DNA of 39,511 nt from Gemmatimonadota bacterium (GTDB taxonomy: Bacteria; Gemmatimonadota; Gemmatimonadetes; Gemmatimonadales; GWC2-71-9), in assembly GCA_029262195.1 (NCBI GenBank), contig JAJCZX010000016.1:1-39511 (forward strand), read 5' to 3'. Positions 16,925 to 24,841 of this stretch are shown here, one piece after another. The stretch's first letter is position 1, and each line of letters starts with the position of its first letter. Position numbers and translations under genes: made by a program. The notes beneath the pieces are model-generated. The model was not told the DNA's origin. It saw only the letters and a list, made by a program, of their open reading frames with translations, and made no database searches.

Positions 16925-18187
16925 GTGAAGTCATTGAAATCTCTCGCCGTACTCCTGGCTGTGGTGATAATGGTGCTTGTGGTTGTGTTGCTTACCCGTG
17001 AATTTGCCGCACGAGCTCCCCGGGCCGATGGTATCGAGTCCGTTGAGCAACAGACGGTAAATGCGCTGAGGGACGAACTCATGGAGCCGGTCGAACGCGC
17101 AACAGGGCTGCGGTTCAAAACAGAACCTGCGGTCGCGGTCAGGTCCCGGGAACAGGTGCAGGCTTACCTGCTCAACAGGCTTGCGGAGACTGTGCCCGTG
17201 GAAGATCTGGAAGGTTTTCAGGAGAGTCTAAAACTTTTCGGGTTGATACCCGATTCCCTCGATTTGAGCCGACTTCTGGTGGATTTGTACACCGAACAGG
17301 TTGTTGGTTTCTATGATCCAGATTCGACCACGCTCTACGTCGTCGATCACACCGACCCACTCCAACTCAAGTTGGTGATGGCTCATGAGTTGGTCCATTC
17401 GCTCCAGGATCAATACACAAACGTTGACTCCTTAATATCCATTTCCAGGGAAACTGACAGGGCGGCCGCTTCACAGGCCGTGTTGGAGGGTCAGGCAACA
17501 ATCTCATCGCTGCTGGCGTTGATGCCCACGCAGGATATTAACGACTTCCCGGCTTCGTTCGGGGACCAGGCCAGAGAGTTGATACGCCAGGAACGAGATG
17601 CCATGCCCGTTTTTTCGGCGGCGCCCCTCATCCTCAAAGAGCAGGCGATCTTCCCCTATCTGGCGGGAGCTGACTGGATACGGTGGTTTGGACAGGAGTA
17701 TCCTGACACTGTGCCGCTTGGGCGTCTGATGCCCACTTCTACAGAGCAGATCATGCATCCTGAGAAATTTCTTGAGGGTGATGAACCGGTGGATTTACGA
17801 TTTGTCGATGAAGATCAGGCGAGGTATGCGGACGGCTTCGGGGAGTTTTCCACGAAAATATTGTTGCACCAACTGAGTGGAAGAGAGGCAGTTGGCAGCG
17901 CAGCAGCTCAGGGTTGGGACGGCGACCGATTTGCGATTTTTGAAACAGGTGACACACACGGCCTGGTGTGGTGGACCATATGGGACACCGACGATCAAGC
18001 CAGGCGGTTTGCCACTATTCTCGAGCGGGAATGGGGAGCAAGAAACACTGGACGTTTGTTCTCGATTCAAAAGACGGTCGTGGAAAACAGGGCTGCTGTG
18101 AGATTGGTCGACGGGCCGAGAGATTGGGCGATGTTTGACTCCCCTCCGGCGGTCAGATTCGTCCGACCGGGAGGTGGGGCTCTCTGA
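16925..18187 (+). CDS. Membrane-anchored HExxH (zincin-like) protein, unknown function
   Basis: This 420-aa protein starts at GTG 16925, chosen because AGAGG lies 7 bp upstream and the frame then opens with a signal anchor (LKSLAVLLAVVIMVLVVVLL). The open frame extends back to 16769 but that part overlaps the acr3 start. The zinc-site motif MAHELVHSLQDQ puts HELVH at about residues 154-158. A Glu-rich segment further on (RAAASQAVLEGQATI) could supply the third ligand, as in gluzincins. The C-terminal half (WIRWFGQEYPDTVPLGRLMP, PTSTEQIMHPEKF) resembles uncharacterised proteins of environmental bacteria. The substrate is unknown. Confidence 0.75.
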   Translation: MKSLKSLAVLLAVVIMVLVVVLLTREFAARAPRADGIESVEQQTVNALRDELMEPVERATGLRFKTEPAVAVRSREQVQAYLLNRLAETVPVEDLEGFQESLKLFGLIPDSLDLSRLLVDLYTEQVVGFYDPDSTTLYVVDHTDPLQLKLVMAHELVHSLQDQYTNVDSLISISRETDRAAASQAVLEGQATISSLLALMPTQDINDFPASFGDQARELIRQERDAMPVFSAAPLILKEQAIFPYLAGADWIRWFGQEYPDTVPLGRLMPTSTEQIMHPEKFLEGDEPVDLRFVDEDQARYADGFGEFSTKILLHQLSGREAVGSAAAQGWDGDRFAIFETGDTHGLVWWTIWDTDDQARRFATILEREWGARNTGRLFSIQKTVVENRAAVRLVDGPRDWAMFDSPPAVRFVRPGGGAL

Positions 18188-18344
18188 GAGGTTTTTTCTC
18201 TGCCACCCTTTGTTGTCTCCGGTAATTCCAAGACTAAATGAATCCTGCTGGCTCCGAATGCCCATCGCCTTGACACCTGCTTGACGCGTGTTGTTCAACC
18301 TGTTCAGTGAAACAAACGACCGGTTTCTGAACAAAGGTGGGACG

Positions 18345-18836
18345 ATGAATGAAAACTACGGGGCGAACGAGCGCAGACTGGAACTGCGTAGCCGGGTGAA
18401 TTCTGCGCGTCTTATGAATCTGTTCTTATTCGCTCCGCTGCTAATTTTTCCGACCCACCCGCTGGTCGCGCAGGATCTCGTGATGGATCGGTTTCATCGA
18501 TTTGAGTCGGTGAAATTGCAGCCGGTTCTGGTGCCTGTGGTGCAGGGGGAATTTTCGCTTCTGCAGCCCTTCGAAACGGTTCCACTTCCGGTTTCGGGGG
18601 AACTTGAGTTATTCGAAAACAGGGTGTCGCCGAGTTCTGGTGAAACCCAATGGAAGAAAGGTGCACTGGTAGGGGGGATCGTGGGGGTGGCGCTCGCAAT
18701 ATCATACATGTCGGGCGGTGGGATGTTCGGAGATCAGGTGTTTTCTCCGCTGGATGTAGTGGTGGGTGTCGCTCTTGCCGGTGTGCCTTTCGCAACTATC
18801 GGGGCTCTGATTGGCGGGATGTTTCCGAAATGGTGA
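18345..18836 (+). CDS. Hypothetical secreted/membrane protein with glycine-rich C-terminus
   Basis: This 163-aa protein starts at ATG 18345 after AAAGGTGG. The frame is open from 18288, but only this start has a ribosome site. A hydrophobic stretch (LMNLFLFAPLLIFPTHPLVAQ) looks like a signal peptide with cleavage near Ala-Gln. The middle is Val/Pro-rich. Residues 105 to the end contain two glycine-rich hydrophobic segments (ALVGGIVGVALAISYM and VVVGVALAGVPFATIGALIG), as in glycine-zipper proteins. I do not recognise the family. Confidence 0.65.
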   Translation: MNENYGANERRLELRSRVNSARLMNLFLFAPLLIFPTHPLVAQDLVMDRFHRFESVKLQPVLVPVVQGEFSLLQPFETVPLPVSGELELFENRVSPSSGETQWKKGALVGGIVGVALAISYMSGGGMFGDQVFSPLDVVVGVALAGVPFATIGALIGGMFPKW

Positions 18837-18845
18837 GTCGATAAC

Positions 18846-18876
18846 GGGAGCAGGGAGCGGAGAGCAGGGAGCAGGG
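18846..18876. repeat. GGGAGCAGG-type simple repeat
   Basis: A short purine-rich run built from GGGAGCAGGGAGC units lies between two convergent genes. A related run in the opposite orientation occurs at 20614-20634 (CCCTCCCTGCTCCCC), so the DUF445 gene is flanked by inverted copies. Confidence 0.6.
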
Positions 18877-18896
18877 TGGTGGCTAGTTGGATGCAC

Positions 18897-20462
18897 CTAA
18901 CCGGGCAAGAACAGAGTCAGGGCATACGCGGTGCTCCCCACGAGGGCTCCCAGTACGAATCCCAGCCGTACGATGACGTCCAACTCCCGTTGGGTGACCT
19001 TTTTGACGAGGTCCTCCATTTTCTGGAGTGAAAACCCGTGGATTTTTTCTTCCACCATGGTTTCAACGTCGATCTGGGCCACGATCCTCGGGACCTGTTC
19101 CTGAGTCCATGACCACAGGGCTGGATAGAGGCGTTCGGTGATGCGTTCTACCATATCTTCGTCCACCCAGTCCTTCGGTTTGCCGATCGGTTTGTCCAGC
19201 AACCCCGTGACCGCCTTTGTAATTGCCTCTTCAAGCCACTCCCGGACCCGGTTGCTTGAAGCTGCGTCGGAGGCCAGCGAAGCAGCCTGGTCGGGCGGTA
19301 GATGGCCTAGCAGTTCACCCCAGGTTTTGCTTTCGAATCCCTTGAGTGACTGATCCAGGCGATCGATCGCATAGGCCCGGGTACCGGGGTCGCGCAGGCC
19401 TTTGACGATGTTTTCCTGAACCGTGTCTTTGATACCGATGACGCGCTCAGGGCCCAGGTAATCGACGTGATGGGACAATGGGCGCCGGAGGAAGTTGTTA
19501 ATCGCCTGATTGACGCTCCGGGCTATTTCTTCTCTCATTTCTGGTTGCTCGAGGAGAGCGGCCACCTTGTCGGCGCCAGTTTTCTCAAACGTATCCAGCA
19601 TCCGCGAAATAGTCTTTTCTGTCACAACAAGACGAGCCACGATACGCTCGTGGAACATCAGGTCGTCCACGAATTTCTTGAAGAGGTCGTGCATCGTTGA
19701 TTGGATGCGGGCCCGTGTTTTCTTGTTGCTCAGAGCTTCGCCCATCTTGTCCAGGGCTTCCGGCAGATACCCTGCGATGGCACGCTCGACAGCCGCCACA
19801 AGCCCAATCGGCAACCGCTCCAATAGCGGGGTGTGATCGTTGGCAAAATTTACCAGTTGGCGGTCCAGCCAGCCGCTGATGGCGTTCTCGAAGTCCTCCG
19901 TGGTGACGAGTTCCTCAACCCAATCTTCGGCTGTCTCTCGTATGGCTACTCGTCGAGCTGTGGTCAGTATTTCACCAATTGAATGGTCGGAAAGCTCTTC
20001 TTTTGCCTTGTCGATGAAATTGGCTATCGTCTGCTTGAATTCCTCGGAGGCCGCAAACGCCTGGACCTTTTCAGCGATAACGGGAGAAATGGCATGCAGG
20101 GTTCGCTCAATTTCGGTGGTAAAAGCGGGGGCCATCTCGTTTCGCAAAGACCCGCGTTCTTGTTCAAGGACCGCACCTACCAGTCTCTTGAGCGTGCCCT
20201 CGAACGCATCTTTCAAGTCCGGTGATGCGAGGTGCTCGGCCATGTCTCCAGGAGTTATGAGGCGCTGACCAACCGTCCGACCGATGGTTTTGGCCATTCG
20301 AGCTTTGTTCTTTGGGATCGCCCCCTGGAATTTCAATCTTCCCGGGCCCCTGGCCTCATAAGGATGAAAGAGCATCCAAATTGCGACCATATTGGTAAAG
20401 CCGCCGGCCGCCGCCCCGAAAAGGACAGTGACGAGCGCGTTCAGTGCGTTAAACTGGGCCAT
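18897..20462 (-). CDS. DUF445 family membrane protein
   Basis: This 521-aa protein starts at ATG 20462, where the hydrophobic N-terminal segment begins (AQFNALNALVTVLFGAAAGG). The upstream open frame to 20555 is unlike the family. The next block, FTNMVAIWMLFHPYEARGPG then KFQGAIPKNKARMAKTIG, is the DUF445 signature. A long helical, amphipathic middle (about residues 90-480) follows, with a final transmembrane segment near the C-terminus (LGFVLGALVGSTAYALTLFL). This arrangement suggests a protein anchored at both ends. The function of the family is not established. Confidence 0.85.
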   Translation of the reverse strand: MAQFNALNALVTVLFGAAAGGFTNMVAIWMLFHPYEARGPGRLKFQGAIPKNKARMAKTIGRTVGQRLITPGDMAEHLASPDLKDAFEGTLKRLVGAVLEQERGSLRNEMAPAFTTEIERTLHAISPVIAEKVQAFAASEEFKQTIANFIDKAKEELSDHSIGEILTTARRVAIRETAEDWVEELVTTEDFENAISGWLDRQLVNFANDHTPLLERLPIGLVAAVERAIAGYLPEALDKMGEALSNKKTRARIQSTMHDLFKKFVDDLMFHERIVARLVVTEKTISRMLDTFEKTGADKVAALLEQPEMREEIARSVNQAINNFLRRPLSHHVDYLGPERVIGIKDTVQENIVKGLRDPGTRAYAIDRLDQSLKGFESKTWGELLGHLPPDQAASLASDAASSNRVREWLEEAITKAVTGLLDKPIGKPKDWVDEDMVERITERLYPALWSWTQEQVPRIVAQIDVETMVEEKIHGFSLQKMEDLVKKVTQRELDVIVRLGFVLGALVGSTAYALTLFLPG

Positions 20463-20722
20463 TAGTAGGTGGGGAAGTGGGGAAGGCCAACCCGAGCTGC
20501 CGTCTGTGTGTCTTATTGACCAATTTAGTCGTCCAAACCCCCGAGATGATGTCAAATATTCCGATCAAACCGCTCACCCAACTACTCCACTCAGTGTATC
20601 GCACTTTCCGTGCCCCTCCCTGCTCCCCGCTCTCAGAAAATTACGCCTTTTTCGGGCCAGTGTTTCGATGTTTGACCCCCCCTTGGCGTTCAGCACCGGT
20701 CCTATCTATATTAACAGGCTAT
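20463..20722. promoter_or_regulatory. Intergenic region with candidate ffh promoter
   Basis: This 260-bp gap lies between the divergent DUF445 and ffh genes. On the plus strand, TTGGCG (20683-20688) and TATATT (20707-20712) are 18 bp apart and end 10 bp before the ffh ATG, so the transcript would have a very short leader. I looked for a 4.5S/SRP RNA here because of the ffh neighbour and saw no matching core. The inverted GGGAGCAGG-type repeat is at 20614-20634. Confidence 0.4.
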
Positions 20723-22042
20723 ATGTTTTCCGTTTTGTCAGAAAAACTCAGCGATTCTCTGCGGCGTTTGTCCAGCCGCGGGATATTGACTGAAGCCGCG
20801 GTCAACGAAGGCCTTAGGGAAATACGACGGATTCTCCTCGAAGCCGACGTAAGCTACGAGCTTACACGAGACTTTGTGAAGAGCGTCAAGGAAAAAGCAG
20901 TAGGTTTGCCGACCCTCAAGTCGGTACGTCCGGGCGACCAGTTGGTCAAGATCGTTCACGACGAACTGATCGTTTTGCTGGGTGAACGGGAAAGCCCGCT
21001 GGAGTTTGATCCGGTGGGCCCGACCGTAATTCTGGCAGTCGGATTGCAGGGTGCCGGTAAAACAACGACGGTGGCGAAGTTGGCCAGCCGTCTAAAAAAA
21101 GAAAAAAAAGCGCCGTTTCTGGTTGCCGCTGACATTTATCGGCCAGCGGCTGAGGCACAGTTGAAGCAGCTGGCAGAAACGATCGAGGTTGGGGCGTACG
21201 GCCCAACTGACTTCGGTGACGGTACGGTGCTCGATCTGGTGAAAGCGGGAATCAAAGCCGCCAGCGCCGAACGAGCCAGGACGGTGATCGTAGATACTGC
21301 CGGTCGATTGCAGATCGACGATGAAATGATGGACGAGTTGAAGGGGATCAAGGAAGCTCTTGACCCCACTGAAATTCTGCTCGTCGCCGATGGTATGACG
21401 GGCCAGGATGCGGTCAAAACGGCCCGGGGCTTTCATGAAGTACTCGGTGTGACCGGCGTTGTGTTAACGAAAATGGACGGCGACAGCAGGGGCGGTGCGG
21501 CGCTTTCGGTGTTTGGAGTAACCGGTGCGCCGATAAAGTTCGTCGGCGTAGGCGAAAAAATAGATGCGCTTGAAAAGTTCGATCCCGCCAGAATGGCCGG
21601 ACGAATTCTGCAACGAGGGGATGTTGTTGGCCTCGTTGAAAAAGCACAGGAGGCGGTAGACACCGAATCAGCTGAGAAGCTGGCGCGGAAGGCCACCTCC
21701 AGGAAGGGCATGGATCTGGAGGATTTCCTCTCGGCCATGAGGCAGATCCAGAAGATGGGTCCTTTGGATGGATTGCTCGGCATGTTGCCGGGTGTGAATT
21801 CCAAGATGCTGAAGCAGGCGAAAACCGATCCCAACAGGATCAAACACGTTGAGGCGATTGTCTTGTCGATGACGCCTCAAGAGAGAAAGAACCCGCAGAT
21901 TCTAAATGGATCAAGGCGGGTGAGGATCTCTCGGGGTTCCGGCAGGCCGGTCCCTGAGATAAATCAGCTGTTGAAGCAGTTTCAGCAGATGAAAAAAATG
22001 ATGAAAGGCATGGGCGGGATGGGCATGCCGATGATGAGATAA
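20723..22042 (+). CDS. ffh: Signal recognition particle protein Ffh
   Basis: This 439-aa SRP54 GTPase delivers nascent membrane proteins to FtsY/SecYEG. The N domain starts MFSVLSEKLSDSLRRLSSRG and the frame upstream to 20477 is not family-like, so ATG 20723 is used. G-domain motifs are GLQGAGKTTTVAKLA (P-loop), DTAGRL, the GQDAV block and TKMDGDSRGGAALS. The M domain has QIQKMGPLDGLLGMLPG, the SRP RNA-binding RRVRISRGSGRPVPEINQLL helix-turn-helix and a Met-rich tail. It heads the rpsP-rimM-trmD-rplS-rnhB cluster. Confidence 0.98.
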   Translation: MFSVLSEKLSDSLRRLSSRGILTEAAVNEGLREIRRILLEADVSYELTRDFVKSVKEKAVGLPTLKSVRPGDQLVKIVHDELIVLLGERESPLEFDPVGPTVILAVGLQGAGKTTTVAKLASRLKKEKKAPFLVAADIYRPAAEAQLKQLAETIEVGAYGPTDFGDGTVLDLVKAGIKAASAERARTVIVDTAGRLQIDDEMMDELKGIKEALDPTEILLVADGMTGQDAVKTARGFHEVLGVTGVVLTKMDGDSRGGAALSVFGVTGAPIKFVGVGEKIDALEKFDPARMAGRILQRGDVVGLVEKAQEAVDTESAEKLARKATSRKGMDLEDFLSAMRQIQKMGPLDGLLGMLPGVNSKMLKQAKTDPNRIKHVEAIVLSMTPQERKNPQILNGSRRVRISRGSGRPVPEINQLLKQFQQMKKMMKGMGGMGMPMMR

Positions 22043-22058
22043 CCGTTTAGGAAGAGTT

Positions 22059-22397
22059 ATGGCAACCAGAATTAGACTGCGTCGTATGGGGCGCAAGAAG
22101 CACCCGACTTACCGGATTATTGTAGCTGACCGGATGGCTCCGAGAGATGGCAAGTTTATTGAATCGATCGGACACTATGAGCCTCAGGCTGATCCTGTGG
22201 TCCTCAACGTCGACAGAGAGAAAGCCCTGCATTGGCTTTCTGAGGGTGCGACACCTTCGGAAACTGTGAAATCGTTGATGCGCAAAGCGGGCGTTTTTAA
22301 GCCGGTCGTGGAGCCTGTGGTAGTAGCAGCGGCCCCCGTCGTAGAAGATGCTCCCGTTGAAGAAGCGGAAGCGCCCGAAGCTCCGGCGGAGGACTAA
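22059..22397 (+). CDS. rpsP: 30S ribosomal protein S16
   Basis: The 112-aa protein has the standard S16 core (TRIRLRRMGRKKHPTYRIIV, ADRMAPRDGKFIESIGHYEP, ALHWLSEGATPSETV) in the first 80 residues. A 30-residue Val/Ala/Glu/Pro-rich acidic tail (from VVEPVVVAAAP) follows, making it longer than the 80-90 aa of E. coli S16. Such low-complexity tails are common in several phyla. GGAAGAG precedes the ATG. It lies 16 bp after ffh and 3 bp before rimM in the classic cluster. Confidence 0.98.
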   Translation: MATRIRLRRMGRKKHPTYRIIVADRMAPRDGKFIESIGHYEPQADPVVLNVDREKALHWLSEGATPSETVKSLMRKAGVFKPVVEPVVVAAAPVVEDAPVEEAEAPEAPAED

Positions 22398-22400
22398 AAC

Positions 22401-22919
22401 ATGACCGCCTACCTGGCGGTTGCGAAGTTTCGCAAGCCTCACGGGCTCAAAGGAGAGGTGGTGGTAACACCGCTTACCGATGAACCCGCAGACGTTTTTG
22501 TTGAAGGCCGAAGGCTGGTGAGATTGGATGAAGATGGAAAGCCGCTGGGCCAGGAGTTTGTGATTAACCGGTCGCGGCCTTTCCATCGGAAGTGGCTGTT
22601 GCAGTTCGAAGGAATTGAAGGACGCGACGAGATGGCGACGTGGCCTCAACTAATCCTTGGAGTCGCAAAAGAAGAACTAAGGGAACCGGATGATGACGAG
22701 ATGTATGTCCACGAAATTCCCGGTTCGGAAGTGGTTGCTAACGGTCAGGTAATTGGCAAAGCGCGCCACCTGATTGAGGTACCGTCGGGGGATCTCCTTT
22801 CGGTAGACGTTGGCGGAAAAGAACTGCTCTTTCCTTTTAAGAGCCCAATTCTGGTGAGTATTGATCGGCGGGCACGGCGGATCGAGTTGGATCCTCCAGA
22901 AGGATTGTTGGACGTCTGA
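22401..22919 (+). CDS. rimM: 16S rRNA processing protein RimM
   Basis: This 172-aa assembly factor binds S19 and helps mature the 30S head domain. The N-terminal RimM barrel begins YLAVAKFRKPHGLKGEVVVTP, with the conserved G-L-K/R-G-E motif. The C-terminal PRC-barrel includes EIPGSEVVANGQVIGKARHL and ends near the typical DPPEGLLDV. It lies 3 bp after rpsP and 3 bp before trmD, so it is part of the same transcript. Confidence 0.97.
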   Translation: MTAYLAVAKFRKPHGLKGEVVVTPLTDEPADVFVEGRRLVRLDEDGKPLGQEFVINRSRPFHRKWLLQFEGIEGRDEMATWPQLILGVAKEELREPDDDEMYVHEIPGSEVVANGQVIGKARHLIEVPSGDLLSVDVGGKELLFPFKSPILVSIDRRARRIELDPPEGLLDV

Positions 22920-22922
22920 TCG

Positions 22923-23627
22923 ATGTTGCGAATAAATGTTGTGACGCTGTTTCCGGAGGTTTTTCAATCACCTTTTGAAACCAGCATAATGGGCAGGGCG
23001 GCTACAGCCGGTCTGGTAGATTATCGGGTGGTCGACCTGAGAAACTACACTCACGACCGGCACAGGACAGTCGACGATTACGCCTACGGCGGGGGTGCCG
23101 GGATGGTGCTGAAGCCGGAGCCTTTTTTTGAGGCTCTTGATGACGTAAAGCCACAGGGGCCCGTGGTGCTGTTGTCGGCCCGTGGCAGGAAGTTCGAACA
23201 CGACGATGCCGTGCGCTTTAGCGTCCGGAGTGAGCTGACGTTGCTGTGCGGGCATTACAAGGATGTTGATGGTAGGGTTGCGGAGCGAGAGGATACCGAG
23301 GAAATTTCTATCGGAGACTTCGTTCTTTCGGGTGGTGAATTCGGGGCTTTGTGTATCGCCGATGCTGTGGTGAGGTTATTGCCCGGCGCAATCAGTGATC
23401 ATGAATCTGCTTCAACTGATTCGTTTTACGACGGATTGTTGAGCGCCCCCAGCTACACCAGGCCCGCTGAGTACAGGGGGTTGGGTGTGCCGGAAGTGTT
23501 GCTGGGTGGTGATCATGCTGAAATAGAGAAGTGGAAGCTGAAACAGGCCGAAGCTTTGACCAGAGAACGGCGTCCAGATCTTTGGAAACGCCACGAAGGT
23601 GAATTGGGATCGGACGACTCCCATTAG
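22923..23627 (+). CDS. trmD: tRNA (guanine37-N1)-methyltransferase TrmD
   Basis: This 234-aa SPOUT methyltransferase makes m1G37 in tRNAs that read CNN codons and is usually essential. Conserved blocks are RINVVTLFPEVF, YGGGAGMVLKPEPFFEAL, LCGHYKDVDGRV and EISIGDFVLSGGE (the knot with the SAM site), followed by YTRPAEYRGLGVPEVLLGG. All are intact. It is the middle gene of the rpsP-rimM-trmD-rplS operon. Confidence 0.98.
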   Translation: MLRINVVTLFPEVFQSPFETSIMGRAATAGLVDYRVVDLRNYTHDRHRTVDDYAYGGGAGMVLKPEPFFEALDDVKPQGPVVLLSARGRKFEHDDAVRFSVRSELTLLCGHYKDVDGRVAEREDTEEISIGDFVLSGGEFGALCIADAVVRLLPGAISDHESASTDSFYDGLLSAPSYTRPAEYRGLGVPEVLLGGDHAEIEKWKLKQAEALTRERRPDLWKRHEGELGSDDSH

Positions 23628-23642
23628 ACGGGGAATAGAATT

Positions 23643-23987
23643 ATGGAAAGAGTAGCAGAAATATCGAGAGAAGGACTTCGCGAGCTTCCGGATTTTGGAC
23701 CGGGAGATGTTCTTCGTGTAATGGTGAGGGTCCGAGAGGGCGAAAAAGTCAGGCTTCAGGCATTTGAGGGAGTTTGCCTCGGTCGCCGCGGCGGTGGCGT
23801 CAACGAAACCGTGACCGTGCGGAAGATTTCTCAGGGAATAGGTGTTGAACGTATCTTCCCGATCCACTCACCCAACCTGGCTGAATTAAAGGTTGTGCGA
23901 CGAGGTCGAGTACGCCGCGCGAAGCTCTATTACCTCCGAGAACGTTCCGGTAAGGCAGCTCGAATCAAAGAGCGCAAAGAGTACTAG
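23643..23987 (+). CDS. rplS: 50S ribosomal protein L19
   Basis: This 114-aa protein of the 30S-50S interface matches L19: [20 protein letters not shown], then [20 protein letters not shown], the FTVRKIS-like [18 protein letters not shown] block, and [20 protein letters not shown] near the C-terminus. Length is typical. It starts 15 bp after trmD and stops 3 bp before rnhB. Confidence 0.98.
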   Translation: MERVAEISREGLRELPDFGPGDVLRVMVRVREGEKVRLQAFEGVCLGRRGGGVNETVTVRKISQGIGVERIFPIHSPNLAELKVVRRGRVRRAKLYYLRERSGKAARIKERKEY

Positions 23988-23990
23988 CTG

Positions 23991-24611
23991 GTGTCTCTCC
24001 CTACGCTTGAGCGCGAACGCGCGCTCTGGGCGCAGGGCAAATTGGTAGCCGGACTCGACGAGGTAGGGCGTGGCCCCCTCGCGGGTCCGGTTGTCGCATC
24101 CGCCGTAGTCTTCGCTCCGGGGCAACCGCGTATTCGAGGTTTGAACGACTCCAAGAAGATGACGGCGGCACGCAGGGAAGAAGTATCTCTTGTTGTGGCC
24201 CGTCAGGCACTTTGCTGGACCGTTGCCGCCGCTTCCGCCAGGGAAGTGGACCGTCTCAATATCCGAAAGGCCAGCGCGCTTGCGATGCGACGTTGCCTCG
24301 AGAGGCTTCCGGTCCGACCGGATCACGTGTTGTTGGACGGGACAGACCTCCCGGAAGTAGGATGGCCCCACGAGTCGGTTGTAAAGGGGGATTCGGTGTC
24401 TCAATCCATCGCGGCGGCCTCTGTTCTGGCCAAAGTGTTGCGGGACTATCTCATGACACTTTTGGATGCCAGATATCCCGCTTACGGCTGGGGCACCAAT
24501 ATGGGGTACGGCACCGCCAAACATCTTTCAGCATTGGGGGCCGCTGGGCCCACCAAACACCATCGAATGGGATTCACGCCCGTGTCTCAAATGAATTTGT
24601 TCGGTCCCTGA
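23991..24611 (+). CDS. rnhB: Ribonuclease HII
   Basis: This 206-aa enzyme removes single ribonucleotides and RNA from RNA-DNA hybrids. The signature GLDEVGRGPLAGPVVASAVV carries the first catalytic Asp-Glu pair. DHVLLDGTDLP carries the next Asp, and the DYLMTLLDARYPAYGW block supplies the last acid and the family motif YPAYGWGTNMGYGT. The start is GTG, 3 bp after rplS. It closes the ffh cluster. Confidence 0.95.
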   Translation: MSLPTLERERALWAQGKLVAGLDEVGRGPLAGPVVASAVVFAPGQPRIRGLNDSKKMTAARREEVSLVVARQALCWTVAAASAREVDRLNIRKASALAMRRCLERLPVRPDHVLLDGTDLPEVGWPHESVVKGDSVSQSIAAASVLAKVLRDYLMTLLDARYPAYGWGTNMGYGTAKHLSALGAAGPTKHHRMGFTPVSQMNLFGP

Positions 24612-24841
24612 GCGTTCGTTTCGGTAAATCCGATTACCTTATCCACAATAAACCTGTTATATTGTACATTCACTTTGGACTTCTGTCCGATAGCGGCGAA
24701 CAACAGGCCTTCAAGCTTTTCCTTCCGAAGACACGCCGCAGTACTCTCTTTTTTGTCCCTCGCTGTTGTTTGGGTCGGAAATTTACGGCCCTGTCGTGCA
24801 AGCTATGCTTGTGCGCGTAGCGGCGGAAAAATCATTTTTTT
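24612..24841 (+). promoter_or_regulatory. Leader region of the DEAD-box helicase gene
   Basis: This 230-bp gap holds no gene. A weak promoter-like pair, TTATCC and TATTGT, lies around 24638-24665 (spacing 15), which would leave a 5' untranslated region of about 170 nt. Near the start codon is a hairpin with a 9-bp stem (24795-24803 with 24807-24815, triloop TAT, two G-U pairs). Cold-inducible DEAD-box genes often have long structured leaders, but regulation here is only inferred. Confidence 0.35.

Noticed and set aside
20463..20722. 4.5S/SRP RNA gene upstream of ffh
   Set aside because: No GGAAGCA/GNAR tetraloop core or matching stem was found in the gap.
24212..24820. 202-codon plus-strand frame overlapping rnhB
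   Set aside because: It is a shadow of rnhB in another frame that runs into the helicase leader, with no family-like sequence.
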